A DNA stretch of 27,655 nucleotides from SXOA01 sp046593355 (GCA_046593355.1 JBKJNY010000172.1:1-27655); one strand, 5' to 3'. Shown: positions 1-7,969, counted from the stretch's first letter. Notes: generated by a model from the sequence alone, not told the origin. A program made the numbers and translations.

Positions 1-132
1 GCCCGGATCGTGTCGAACCTCGCGCCGTCAAACGCCGACCAAAATGCCTCAAGCTCCTGACCGTTCCCAGATCCGTCGCCCGAAAACTATGCCCTGAAAC
101 AAGTTAAGATTCAGGAATGCCATTCGTGTCAG

Positions 133-702
133 CTACCTCTGCGGCGCCATGATTTCCAGCAGTTCAATCGCCGGCTCGCCGTTGCAGTAAATGAGGGCTG
201 TACGGCCAAAAACGGTTTGGGGAGCGTCCAAACCGAACATCCGGCAGAGGTCCGGGCCGGGCTGCACTTTCCAAAGGGCCACGAGCTGCACCTCCCGCAG
301 CACGTCGTGGTCGATGAGAACCCGGCCGAGCGGCTTGGACTCGCTTTCAATCTCGCGGCGAACCTCTTCGTCCAGACAAGCCATGTTCAGCCGCGGTATG
401 CCGAACTGCACCACCTGCCCGTCGCTCTGCCGCGTCAGCAGGATCTTGCGGCTGTAGAAATTCTTGTCTCGCCGCCTCGCCAGCACCCGCACGTCCACCT
501 GGCTGCCGTAAAACTCTTCGACGGTCACGGTCATGTGCTCGTGATGCGCCAGCAAATGACGATAGGGCTGCGGAACTTCGGCCGCCGGAATCTGCTCAAA
601 CGTCCCCAATTCCGACGGCTGCTCAAAAAACAGACGGACCAAATCGGGGAGATGAGGCGAGGGCGGGTCGGTTGGCGAGGCGGGCGGTTCGGCGGCGGGC
701 AT
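133..702 (-). CDS. Chorismate-lyase-like (UbiC/DUF98-fold) protein
   Basis: This 189-residue protein has no signal peptide and is probably cytoplasmic. Its second half follows the UbiC/DUF98 pattern: a strand pair around residues 82-106, a PLGRVLI segment at 124-130 matching the UbiC PLG turn, an FGRTALIYCNGEP strand pair at 165-177, and a closing LLEIMAP with Glu183 where E. coli UbiC has its catalytic Glu in TELFLP. UbiC removes pyruvate from chorismate to give 4-hydroxybenzoate. The UbiC Arg position is shifted here (GIPR), so the substrate may differ. The first 20 residues are Pro-rich and probably disordered. The ATG at 702 is the only clear start and has a weak ribosome site. No operon partner is visible. 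The fold assignment is moderately sure and the reaction is not. Confidence 0.7.
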   Translation of the reverse strand: MPAAEPPASPTDPPSPHLPDLVRLFFEQPSELGTFEQIPAAEVPQPYRHLLAHHEHMTVTVEEFYGSQVDVRVLARRRDKNFYSRKILLTRQSDGQVVQFGIPRLNMACLDEEVRREIESESKPLGRVLIDHDVLREVQLVALWKVQPGPDLCRMFGLDAPQTVFGRTALIYCNGEPAIELLEIMAPQR

Positions 703-703
703 A

Positions 704-1318
704 CCTAACCAAGTAACATGGATACGCCGTCAAGTAAAGGTCGCCCGGCCCGCCGCGCCAAACACGCCCTGCAACTTTTGAACGCTGGGGACATCTTGCT
801 CCGCCATTTTGTGATGGGGCTCGTCCGTGCGCGTAAGCACTTCGCGACAAGGGGTGTCAAGCAAAACCTGCCGGTCGCGGCAAGGAATTTTCACCAGGGC
901 TGGGCCTTGACGGATATGGAACTATTGTATAGTATTACATGGCAGCGGTGTGCCTTCATCGAGCGTTCGCCGGCCAACAGACAGGACATGGCAACGGAGT
1001 GATGAGAGTGATCAGTCCAGTGGCGAACGACGTGAATCAAGAAGTGACGATTTTGAGGCTTGATTCACCGACTTACGGCGTGAATCAAAACCGCAAGTCG
1101 TGGCCGGCTGACGACTTGTTGTTTTTCGCATTGACGTAAGTTCTATTAATAAGACACTCATGAATCATGAATAAAAACCGCTAGAATGGGGGAGATGAAG
1201 GAACGGCGAAATTCGAGTGACGAGTGTTGAAAGAGCGGAGCAGGGGACTGTTGAAGAGTCCCGCCATTCGTGAGAATGTGGCGTCCACCAGGTGTCCAAC
1301 GAGATTCTGAGGCTTGAC
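704..1318. other. Gene-free stretch upstream of the propeller/phosphoesterase gene
   Basis: No convincing gene is seen in these 615 bases. Short open frames here lack ribosome sites, recognisable domains and GC-rich third positions. The stretch is noticeably AT-richer between about 920 and 1190. It holds a possible promoter (TTGACG at 907-912 and TAGTAT at 930-935, spacing 17), another TTGACG at 1131-1136 with no good -10, and a set of TGAATCA heptamers listed separately. It probably contains the promoter and leader of the gene starting at 1319. Confidence 0.5.
1033..1167. promoter_or_regulatory. Cluster of TGAATCA heptamers, possible operator
   Basis: The heptamer TGAATCA occurs at 1033-1039, 1081-1087 and 1161-1167, and as its complement TGATTCA at 1061-1067. 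The first and the inverted copy form a 9-bp inverted repeat (TGAATCAAG/CTTGATTCA) with a 17-base loop. The copies at 1033 and 1081 share the longer word CGTGAATCAA. Four copies in 135 bases upstream of a gene suggest regulator binding. The regulator is unknown and function is an inference. Confidence 0.3.
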
Positions 1319-3799
1319 ATGCGAACTTTTTTTCTGACCTTAGTCGCCAACCTGACCGCTTGCGGTTTCACGCTTGCCGAGGAACCGAAGGAAGCGGAGA
1401 AGCGTGCGCCGGTTGTGCTTCCTGGAATGCAGGCGGGGGGCAAGATTCTCCTGCCCAACCAGTGGTCGCTCCGCGCGGCGGGGAAGCAACTCAAGGTCGG
1501 AGACTTTCCGGTCAATATCGCCCTGCACCCCACGCAGCCTTTTGCCGCCGTGCTGCACGCGGGATATGGGGACCACGAGGTGGTCATTATGGAGCTTAAG
1601 GAGTTCAAAATCGTGTCTCGGGTGATTATTCCCGAGACCTTCGTCGGCTTGGCGTTCAGTCCGGACGGCGGGCAGCTCTTTGCCAGCGGGGCGGAAGATG
1701 AGGTAGTGCATCAATTTGCGTTCGCCAAGGGGTTTTTGAGCGACCACCGCCAAATCCGCATCGCCGACGTTGCGGAGAAGTTCGTCCCCGCTGGGTTGTC
1801 GCTGAGCAAGGACGGCCAGCAGCTTTACGTGGCCAATCCGTGGGGAGATACTGTCGCCGTGGTGCCCCTGGAGGCGCCGGCAAAGGTCAACCACATCAAG
1901 CTCACTGTCGCGGACTATCCTTACACCACGCTTCCCTCCGCGGACGGCAAGCAGCTGTATGTCAGCCTGTGGGGCCGGGCCGGAGTGGCGGTGATCAACC
2001 TGGAGACCAAAAAAGTGGACGCCGTTTGGGATACGAAGGACCATCCCACGGAGTTGCTGCTTAACAAGAAGCAGGAATTGCTGTTTGTGGCCTGTGCCAA
2101 CAGCAACTCGGTCTGCGTCCTCGAAACTGCGACCGGCAAGACGCTGGAGGTCATCACCAGCAGCCTGTATCCGCGGGCTCCGGTCGGCAGCACGCCCAAT
2201 AGCATCGCTCTGTCGCCGGATGAAAAAGTGTTGCTGGTCGCCAACGCGGACAACAACAATGTGGCGGTCATCGATGTCTCAGAGCGCGGCCACAGTCGCT
2301 CGCTGGGCTTTATTCCGGCAGGTTGGTATCCGACGTCGGTCCGTTTCAGCCAGCACGATGGCAAAATCTATGTCGCCAACGGCAAGGGGCTGATGAGCAA
2401 GGCCAATACGCGCGGCCCGAACCCCGCCGCGCCTGTGCCGCGAGTCATTGATGAGTACATCGGCGGCTTGTTCCGCGGCACCATCAGCCAGATCGAGCCG
2501 CCGACGCCGGCGCAGATGGCCCGTTTCACCAAGGACGCTTTCGCCTGCAGCCCCCTCCGCGAGGACCAGGCCCCCGTCAGTAAACCGAGAGACGCCAGCA
2601 ATCCGATTCCCGCCAAGGTTGGCGACAAGAGCCCGATCAAGCACTGCATTTACATCATCAAGGAGAACCGCACCTACGACCAGGTGTTTGGCGACATGCC
2701 CGAGGGGAATGGCGACAAGAGCCTCTGCATCTTTCCAGAGAAGGTGACGCCGAACCATCACGCTTTGGCCAAACAGTTTGTCCTGCTCGACAACTTCTAC
2801 GTGGAGAGCGAAGTCAGCGCCGACGGCCACGAGTGGAGCATGGCCGCTTATGCCACCGACTTCGTCGAAAAAACTTGGCCCCTCCTCTACCGCGGCAGCC
2901 GCGGGGGAAAGCTGAAGTATCCGGCCGAGGGAAGCTTCACCATTGCCGCTTCTTCCGGCGGTTACATTTGGGACCGCTGCGCGAAGGCGAAGGTGAGCTA
3001 CCGGAGCTATGGCGAGTTCATCGCCAATGCGGATAAGCCGGGCCAGCCGGCGAAGGCCAAAGTCAAATCGCTGGCGGGGCATTTTGACGAGCAGTTCCAC
3101 GGCTACGACCTGGACTATCCCGATGTCAAAAGGGCCGCCCGGTTCATCGAGGAATTGCAGCGGTTCGAGAAGGAAGGGGAGATGCCCCAGTTCATCGTCC
3201 TGCGGCTGCCGAATGACCATACGCACGGGACCTCCCCGGACAAGCACACGCCGACGGCGATGGTGGCGGACAACGACCTGGCCTTGGGCCGCGTGATTGA
3301 AGCTCTGAGCAAGAGCAAGTTCTGGAAAGAGACCGCCGTTTTCGTGGTGGAAGACGACGCCCAGAACGGCAGCGACCATGTGGACGCCCACCGGACCGTG
3401 GCCCTGGTCATCAGCCCCTACACCCGCCGGGGAGCGGTCGATTCCAGCATGTATTCCACCTCCAGCATGCTTCGCACGATGGAGCTGATTCTCGGCCTCG
3501 AGCCAATGACGCAGTTCGATGCCTCCGCTTTGCCGATGTATAACTCGTTCCAGGCGAAGGCGGATTTGACGACGTATCAGCATCTGCCGGCGAACGTGGA
3601 CCTGGGGGCGAAGAATGCGCGAACCGCCTATGGAGCGGATTTGTCACTGACTTTTGACTTCAGCCAGGAAGACGCGGCCGACGATCTGCTGCTGAATGAA
3701 GTCGTTTGGCGGAGCGTCCGCGGCGCGAATTCGCCGATGCCCGCGCCGGTGCGGGCGGGGTTTGTGTTTGGAGTGCCGGAGGGGGATCAAGAGGAATGA
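1319..3799 (+). CDS. Secreted YncE-like beta-propeller fused to a phosphoesterase domain
   Basis: The protein has 826 residues. An ATG at 1319 preceded by GAGG (1309-1312, spacing 6) is preferred over the in-frame GTG at 1292 because it begins directly with a signal peptide (MRTFFLTLVANLTACGF, cut near the LAEE at 18-21). Residues about 40-360 are propeller blades with repeated LSxDGxxLYVAN and LSPDEKVLLVAN motifs, as in YncE/lactonase folds. Residues about 440-740 match the phosphoesterase family of phospholipase C and acid phosphatases: KENRTYDQVFG near 448, DGHEW near 502, NDHTHG near 632 and EDDAQNGSDHVDAHR near 678. These carry the expected metal-binding Asp, His, Glu and Asn residues. 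It is likely an exported phosphatase or phosphodiesterase of unknown substrate. Its TGA stop lies inside a 34-bp repeat unit (3793-3826). Confidence 0.9.
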   Translation: MRTFFLTLVANLTACGFTLAEEPKEAEKRAPVVLPGMQAGGKILLPNQWSLRAAGKQLKVGDFPVNIALHPTQPFAAVLHAGYGDHEVVIMELKEFKIVSRVIIPETFVGLAFSPDGGQLFASGAEDEVVHQFAFAKGFLSDHRQIRIADVAEKFVPAGLSLSKDGQQLYVANPWGDTVAVVPLEAPAKVNHIKLTVADYPYTTLPSADGKQLYVSLWGRAGVAVINLETKKVDAVWDTKDHPTELLLNKKQELLFVACANSNSVCVLETATGKTLEVITSSLYPRAPVGSTPNSIALSPDEKVLLVANADNNNVAVIDVSERGHSRSLGFIPAGWYPTSVRFSQHDGKIYVANGKGLMSKANTRGPNPAAPVPRVIDEYIGGLFRGTISQIEPPTPAQMARFTKDAFACSPLREDQAPVSKPRDASNPIPAKVGDKSPIKHCIYIIKENRTYDQVFGDMPEGNGDKSLCIFPEKVTPNHHALAKQFVLLDNFYVESEVSADGHEWSMAAYATDFVEKTWPLLYRGSRGGKLKYPAEGSFTIAASSGGYIWDRCAKAKVSYRSYGEFIANADKPGQPAKAKVKSLAGHFDEQFHGYDLDYPDVKRAARFIEELQRFEKEGEMPQFIVLRLPNDHTHGTSPDKHTPTAMVADNDLALGRVIEALSKSKFWKETAVFVVEDDAQNGSDHVDAHRTVALVISPYTRRGAVDSSMYSTSSMLRTMELILGLEPMTQFDASALPMYNSFQAKADLTTYQHLPANVDLGAKNARTAYGADLSLTFDFSQEDAADDLLLNEVVWRSVRGANSPMPAPVRAGFVFGVPEGDQEE

Positions 3800-3826
3800 T
3801 GAATTCCGAAGGGCGAATGGCGAATG
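3793..3826 (+). repeat. Degenerate 34-bp unit carrying the stop codon of the phosphoesterase gene
   Basis: The unit begins GGAATGATGAATTCCGAA and ends GCGAATG. By hand alignment it matches the right arm (reverse strand) of the inverted repeat at 4007-4104 in about 27 of 34 positions. The upstream gene's TGA occupies unit positions 5-7, exactly as in the other two copies. Confidence 0.65.
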
Positions 3827-3864
3827 CAAAAAGTGCGAATGGGGATGAACGGCAGCGTCAAGTT

Positions 3865-3873
3865 TGGTATGAT
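3865..3873 (+). promoter_or_regulatory. Possible extended -10 promoter for the tiny lysine-rich gene
   Basis: TGGTATGAT is an extended -10 element (TGn-TATGAT) 57 bases before the ATG at 3930. No good -35 is visible, which extended -10 promoters tolerate. Confidence 0.3.
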
Positions 3874-3929
3874 GGCGGGCGTTGATCGCGTCGCAGGATG
3901 GACAAACGATTTCACGCAAGGAGAAAAAA

Positions 3930-4013
3930 ATGGGTAAAGGCAACAACAGTCAGAAGAACGACAAGAAGAACAAGAAGGTGAAGAAGGACAAGGCGAAGCC
4001 CAAAACAAAATGA
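3930..4013 (+). CDS. Tiny lysine-rich protein (27 residues)
   Basis: This short gene begins MGKGNNSQKNDKK and has 12 lysines in 27 residues, two Asp and no Glu, giving a strongly basic and surely disordered peptide. The support for it being real is an excellent ribosome site, AAGGAG at 3918-3923, six bases before the ATG. That is the best one in the window. The composition is also coherent to the stop. Very short MGKGNNSQ-type lysine-rich proteins occur in many bacterial genomes and have no known function. A nucleic-acid or ribosome-associated role is only a guess. Its TGA is part of the left arm of the inverted repeat 4007-4104. Confidence 0.7.
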   Translation: MGKGNNSQKNDKKNKKVKKDKAKPKTK

Positions 4014-4104
4014 CGAAATTCGAATGACGAATGACGAATGAAAGAGGCAATCAGCTCTCACGTCATTCTGCATTCGTCATTCGGAATTCGGAATTCGTCA
4101 TTTT
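4007..4104. repeat. 34-bp inverted repeat shared by two convergent stop codons
   Basis: The left arm is 4007-4040 and the right arm 4071-4104, with a 30-base loop. Arms read AAAATGACGAA...GACGAATG and agree at about 30 of 34 positions. The TGA at positions 5-7 of the left arm ends the lysine-rich gene, and the same TGA in the right arm, on the other strand, ends the propeller gene 4098-5585. With A and T tracts at its outer ends it could act as a bidirectional terminator. Confidence 0.85.
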
Positions 4105-5585
4105 CCCCGCAGCCGCTCATCCGCCAGGTCCAGCTTATACAGCACCTGGTTGTAGTCGTAGCGCGGCGTTTTGTGGTCGTTACCGGAGAAGGTGGTGGTG
4201 TAGGTCCCTTCAAAAAAGATGAAGCGGCCGCCGTCTTTGTCAAAATCGCGGTGATGGACGGGGTTGTAGAAGCTGTACTTGTCGTGGGTGACGACCTTGA
4301 CCGCGTCCTTCCAGGGGCCGGTGGGTGCGTCCGCCTCGGCAACCCAGATTTCGCCAACCATCGAGCGACCGCCAAACTGGCCGAAGAGGCAAATCCACTT
4401 TTTGCGATATTCGTTCCAGTTGACGCTGCCGCGATGGACGGCGATCTTCTTACCGGTCTTGGCATCCTGAATTTGGAAGCGGGCCTCGCCCGGCTGGAGA
4501 TGACCGGCGGCGATGAGCTTCGCTTCGGCGGGGGAATCAACGGGCGAGGTGTCCTTCTTCCACCCCCAGACGACCTTGCCATCGGTGCCACGTTCCACCT
4601 CCGGCTTGTCGAGGCGGCTGCCGGGGAGAAGGCAGGTGAAGCCTTCGTACTTGGATAGGTCGGAGTAGTTTTCCGCCTGGGCGAGGACGCGGGCGATGGG
4701 GAACGGGTCGCCGAAGGCGAGGTAGCTGCGGCCGTCCTCTTCGAGCAGGAAGGGGTGGCCGAAGGGGAAAATGGGAGCATCCAGCGGAATGTCGCCGGTA
4801 TGTTCAAACTCGCTCTTCTCATCATTCCAGATGCACATTCCGCGGCGATAGATGGACAGCGGCGGCTTGATTTTGACGTACGCGCCGCAGAGCCGCTCTT
4901 TGCCGGCGACGTCCTTCAGTGTGACGACGCCGTCCATCCAAGTCGGTCCGTCGCCGGCCATTTTGCACGTCGCTTTGGCGAAGCCGTCAGGGCCGATGAA
5001 GTAGGCGAGGTCGATTCCCCGCTCGATATCCAGTCCTCCACTGGTCGGTAGTTTGCTGGTCGCCCCGGGGACGTGAAAGAGGCCCAGGATGTATGCCGGC
5101 CGGTTCGTGTCTCCCCAGAACCAGTGCAGCTGGCCGCGGTAGATGGCCAACTGCACCGAATCGCTGCCGGTGACTTTGGCATTGAGCAGCGGCTCTTGGA
5201 TGGGAACCTCGTGGCCGAGCAGCACGCTGTCCCGATAGATCCCCGAGCCGGTGATCCGGTACAGCCGCTCCGCGATATTGAGCCGCTTGATCTTGAGCGT
5301 CCCCTTGCCCCCCGGCTTCACGTCAAAGGCCGCACCGGCAATTCCAAAGCCGTCCTTCGGCCCTTCATACCCGTGGCTCGTCACGGCGAACCAGACCCGC
5401 TGGTCCGTCATCCCCGGCTCATCGAAGGCGATGACACCGGCGGAGTCGGTGACGTATGTCACGCCGGCCGTCGTCGTCAGCTCCACGAGCGGCACTCCGC
5501 GGCCGGTTTGGTCGTCGAGAACCCGGATTTCGAAGGGCTTGTCAGCGGCGAACGCAAACAGGAATAGTGCGAATCCGAAATTCAT
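4098..5585 (-). CDS. Secreted propeller protein with N-terminal Ig-like domain
   Basis: The protein has 495 residues. The start is firm: an AGGAGAGGG ribosome site lies three bases before the ATG, and the first 14 residues (MNFGFALFLFAFAA) form a short signal peptide. Residues about 17-100 look like a carboxypeptidase-regulatory or Ig-like sandwich (FEIRVLDDQTGRGVPLVELTT, then TDSAGVIAFDEPG). Residues about 105-490 carry repeated propeller-type strands such as LHWFWGDTNRPAY, PFLLEEDGRSYLAFGDP, WICLFGQFGG and RFIFFEGTYTTTFSG, resembling the five-bladed fold of glycoside hydrolase families 43 and 32 and DUF4185. I could not identify a complete catalytic triad, so carbohydrate binding or hydrolysis is a guess. 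It is transcribed toward the phosphoesterase and lysine-rich genes and stops inside the shared inverted repeat. Confidence 0.85.
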   Translation of the reverse strand: MNFGFALFLFAFAADKPFEIRVLDDQTGRGVPLVELTTTAGVTYVTDSAGVIAFDEPGMTDQRVWFAVTSHGYEGPKDGFGIAGAAFDVKPGGKGTLKIKRLNIAERLYRITGSGIYRDSVLLGHEVPIQEPLLNAKVTGSDSVQLAIYRGQLHWFWGDTNRPAYILGLFHVPGATSKLPTSGGLDIERGIDLAYFIGPDGFAKATCKMAGDGPTWMDGVVTLKDVAGKERLCGAYVKIKPPLSIYRRGMCIWNDEKSEFEHTGDIPLDAPIFPFGHPFLLEEDGRSYLAFGDPFPIARVLAQAENYSDLSKYEGFTCLLPGSRLDKPEVERGTDGKVVWGWKKDTSPVDSPAEAKLIAAGHLQPGEARFQIQDAKTGKKIAVHRGSVNWNEYRKKWICLFGQFGGRSMVGEIWVAEADAPTGPWKDAVKVVTHDKYSFYNPVHHRDFDKDGGRFIFFEGTYTTTFSGNDHKTPRYDYNQVLYKLDLADERLRGK

Positions 5586-5601
5586 AAACCCTCTCCTATT
5601 T

Positions 5602-5660
5602 TCTTGTCAACCATCTTCTTGCCACAACCAAAACAGATGGCAAGAAGATGGTTGGCAAGA
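5602..5660. terminator. Long inverted repeat, likely terminator after the oxidoreductase
   Basis: The 23-bp arms 5602-5624 and 5638-5660 (TCTTG.CAACCATCTTC type) have one mismatch and a 13-base loop. The element lies about 30 bases downstream of the oxidoreductase stop and just upstream of the propeller gene start. It resembles the other dispersed palindromes in the window. Confidence 0.6.
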
Positions 5661-5691
5661 AGATAAATCCAGGAAGAACGATCGTGGCGAG

Positions 5692-6777
5692 CTAGTTGAT
5701 TTTCATTCGCGCCTTGAGCACCGGATCGCCCTTTAGCGGCAACTGCACGGCTTTGCCGGTTTCGGCGGACTTGTAGATGGCGAGGATGATCTCCACGCTG
5801 CGCCGTCCTTCCGCGCCGTCGCTGAGCGGCTGCTTCCCCTGCTTGATGGCGTCGAGCACATCTTTGAAGAGACCGGTGTGGCCGTGGTGGCCGATCGCTT
5901 TAGGGTCGGCTGCGCCGCCGCCGGTTTGCGTCTTGCCGGCCATCTTGCCGAGCAGTTCTTCGTCGGCCTTGGTCTTCTTGGCGAACTCCCAGCGGATGAT
6001 GTCCTCTTCGCGCATGGCGATGCTCCCCTGCGTGCCGTGGATCTCTATCCGCTTGAGCTCGCCGGGCCAGACGGCAGTGCTGGCTTCGATGACGCCGAGT
6101 GCGCCGTTGGCAAATTTGAGTGTTGCCACGGCAACGTCTTCGACCTCAATCCGCTCGTGGGCCAGCATGGTGGTGTGGCCGGTCACTTCCGCCACCGGGC
6201 CCATCATCCAGGTGAGCAGGTCCACGCTGTGGATGGCTTGGTTCATCAGGGCCCCGCCGCCGTCCAGCGACCAGGTGCCGCGCCAGGCTCCGCTGTCGTA
6301 GTACTGCTGCGCGCGATACCACTTCACGTACGCATCCCCCAGCGTCAGCCGCCCCAGCCGGCCTTTGTCAATCGCCCCCTTCATAAGCTGCGAGCTGTGA
6401 TGGAAGCGGGAGGGGAAGATGGTGGAGAGAATGACGCCGGCCTTGTCGCAGGCGGCGATCATCTTGTCGATGCGGGCGAGGGTGATGTCGAGCGGCTTCT
6501 CGCAGATGACGTGCTTGCCTGCCTTGGCCGCCGCGATGCACGGCTCCAGGTGCGCTCCGCTGGGGGTGCAGATGGTGACGATGTCCACCGCCGGGTCGGC
6601 CAGCAGTTTGTCGAGCGAATGATACGCCGTACAATTCTGCTCAGCCGCGAACTTATCCGCCGAAGCCGGTGTGGCGCTAAAGCAGGCGACGAGCTTCGCT
6701 CCCTTGATATCCCCAATCGCCCGCGCGTGAAACCGCGAGATCATCCCGCAGCCGATGATGCCAAAGCCGATGGTCAT
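5692..6777 (-). CDS. Gfo/Idh/MocA family NAD(P)-dependent oxidoreductase
   Basis: The protein has 361 residues. The N-terminal Rossmann fold shows GIIGCGMISRFHARA at residues 6-20, then IVTICTPSGAH at 67-76 and ICEKPLDIT at 91-99. Lys94 of EKP is the usual catalytic or cofactor-contacting lysine. The C-terminal sandwich domain has GGGALMNQAIHSVDLL at 173-188, with the family His183 and Asp186. These enzymes oxidise or reduce sugars, inositols and their derivatives; the substrate cannot be told. I start it at 6777, not at the upstream in-frame ATG at 6822, because the extra 15 residues would be encoded by a dispersed palindrome. There is no Tat signal, so it is cytoplasmic. It stands alone, with palindromes at both ends. 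Confidence 0.93.
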   Translation of the reverse strand: MTIGFGIIGCGMISRFHARAIGDIKGAKLVACFSATPASADKFAAEQNCTAYHSLDKLLADPAVDIVTICTPSGAHLEPCIAAAKAGKHVICEKPLDITLARIDKMIAACDKAGVILSTIFPSRFHHSSQLMKGAIDKGRLGRLTLGDAYVKWYRAQQYYDSGAWRGTWSLDGGGALMNQAIHSVDLLTWMMGPVAEVTGHTTMLAHERIEVEDVAVATLKFANGALGVIEASTAVWPGELKRIEIHGTQGSIAMREEDIIRWEFAKKTKADEELLGKMAGKTQTGGGAADPKAIGHHGHTGLFKDVLDAIKQGKQPLSDGAEGRRSVEIILAIYKSAETGKAVQLPLKGDPVLKARMKIN

Positions 6778-6797
6778 GAATTGTCTCGTTGATAGGA

Positions 6798-6848
6798 GCC
6801 TGCACACTCCGTGTGCAGGCATGTCCGCTCACGGAGTGAGCGGACTAC
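6798..6848. repeat. Double palindrome with CTCCG loops (TAGTCCGCTCA family)
   Basis: There are two adjacent hairpins: 6798-6820 (CCTGCACA, loop CTCCG, TGTGCAGG) and 6823-6845 (GTCCGCTCA, loop CGGAG, TGAGCGGAC). The TAG stop of the membrane protease gene (complement of 6845-6847) belongs to the end of the repeat. The same two-hairpin design recurs at 16524-16591. Confidence 0.85.
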
Positions 6849-7969
6849 TTTGGAGCCGCAAACATTTGTACCCAAAAGAGGGACATGGAAAAGCCGTTGA
6901 GGCAGAAATGGACGGTGATGCTCGGCAGGATGCGATGCGTCCGCTGGTAAATATAGCCGAGTCCGAAGGCAAGCAGCGTGAGCGGAATCCAAGCCAGGCC
7001 GTGGGAGTAATGTACCAGGGCGAAGAGGATCGAGCTGAAAAAAATGGGGAGCCATTGCATCCAGAAAGTGGGCGGAGAGAAATCGGGAACAACGGCGGTG
7101 ACGAGCGTTGAAGCATCGCCTGTGGAGTCCGGCTCGATCGACGCTTGCGGCGGAGCGTACGGATTGGCGGGATCCATCCACCGAATTTCCGCATGGTTGT
7201 GGGGAACTGAAGAAAGAAACGTGATGCCCTCCGTTGGCACGCCGGCGACGTTCGCGGGTTGCTGCGAGATTCCATCCTCCAGCACAACCGCGTCCGCGGG
7301 AGACGTTCCGCCCACCAGAATGTGGAGGGGGTCGCCGGTGTAGGACAACAACTTTTCCAGCCACCCTTGCAACAACACGCGAAAGGCCCATTCTTCGGAG
7401 AGCGGCGCTAAGATGGCCGCCGAAAAAGTGAGCATGGCAAAGAGCTGCAAATCTGGGGTCTTCGTCAGCATCTCAATCAGCGGGTGCTTATAAGGCTGGA
7501 GCAAAGTGAGCGCGGCCTGAATGCCGTAGACGATGGGGGCCAGCATACAGAACGCCGCGAGGCCGATGCCGATGTCCCGCGCGGCTTCCTTCGATACCAC
7601 CCCCCAATCACGCCAGGTGCAGCCCGTCCGGAGCATGATGAACGACGTGACAATAAGCATGATCGCCACCTTCGTGGCCGTATCCGCGACCATAATGAGC
7701 ATGTTATGGCGAAGAGCGATTGCCGGTTCCAACTCTCCTGCGCGGGCTTCAAGCACGTCCTTGAGCAGATAGCCGGAAACAACAATTCCGAGCAAGAACA
7801 CGAGGACGACTAGCCCCAAATCGATCAGCCCCCACGGCACCGGCCGCCGCGGCTCATAGGCCAGCAGCGGCTGGCGGCGGACCAGCTTGGCGATGGCCAA
7901 TCCCCAGCACACGCAGAAACCCAAGAGCGTGAGGAGCGCGGCCAGCAAGATGAGAGGGACGACAATCAT
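6845..7969 (-). CDS. CPBP-family intramembrane metalloprotease with a large insertion
   Basis: The protein has 374 residues with about eight hydrophobic segments. The three CPBP (Abi/Rce1-like) motifs are present: SEEWAFR (Glu192, Glu193, Arg197), FALVHYSHG (His320, His323) and VHFCLNG (His354, Asn358). Such enzymes cleave substrates within the inner membrane. The family core is usually 200-300 residues. Here a hydrophilic stretch of about 95 residues (roughly 209-302) with Pro, Asp and Asn lies between motifs 1 and 2. I chose the ATG at 7969, followed at once by a membrane segment (MIVVPLILLAALLTLLGFC). The frame stays open to a TTG at 7987. No ribosome site is evident for either. It lies downstream of pgsA and lpxA on the same strand. 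Confidence 0.88.
   Translation of the reverse strand: MIVVPLILLAALLTLLGFCVCWGLAIAKLVRRQPLLAYEPRRPVPWGLIDLGLVVLVFLLGIVVSGYLLKDVLEARAGELEPAIALRHNMLIMVADTATKVAIMLIVTSFIMLRTGCTWRDWGVVSKEAARDIGIGLAAFCMLAPIVYGIQAALTLLQPYKHPLIEMLTKTPDLQLFAMLTFSAAILAPLSEEWAFRVLLQGWLEKLLSYTGDPLHILVGGTSPADAVVLEDGISQQPANVAGVPTEGITFLSSVPHNHAEIRWMDPANPYAPPQASIEPDSTGDASTLVTAVVPDFSPPTFWMQWLPIFFSSILFALVHYSHGLAWIPLTLLAFGLGYIYQRTHRILPSITVHFCLNGFSMSLFWVQMFAAPK

Noticed and set aside
718..1002. Possible small gene of 94 codons on the plus strand
   Set aside because: No ribosome site, no family resemblance, and AT-rich stretches unlike real genes here.
2279..3583. Long open frame (434 codons) on the minus strand
   Set aside because: It is antisense to the phosphoesterase gene and has no domain or signal; open only because of GC-rich codon bias.
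5878..6792. Long open frame (304 codons) on the plus strand
   Set aside because: It mirrors the Gfo/Idh/MocA gene, which shows every family motif on the other strand.
6778..6822. Upstream ATG for the oxidoreductase
   Set aside because: Codons would come from the palindrome at 6798-6848; the Rossmann start fits the ATG at 6777.
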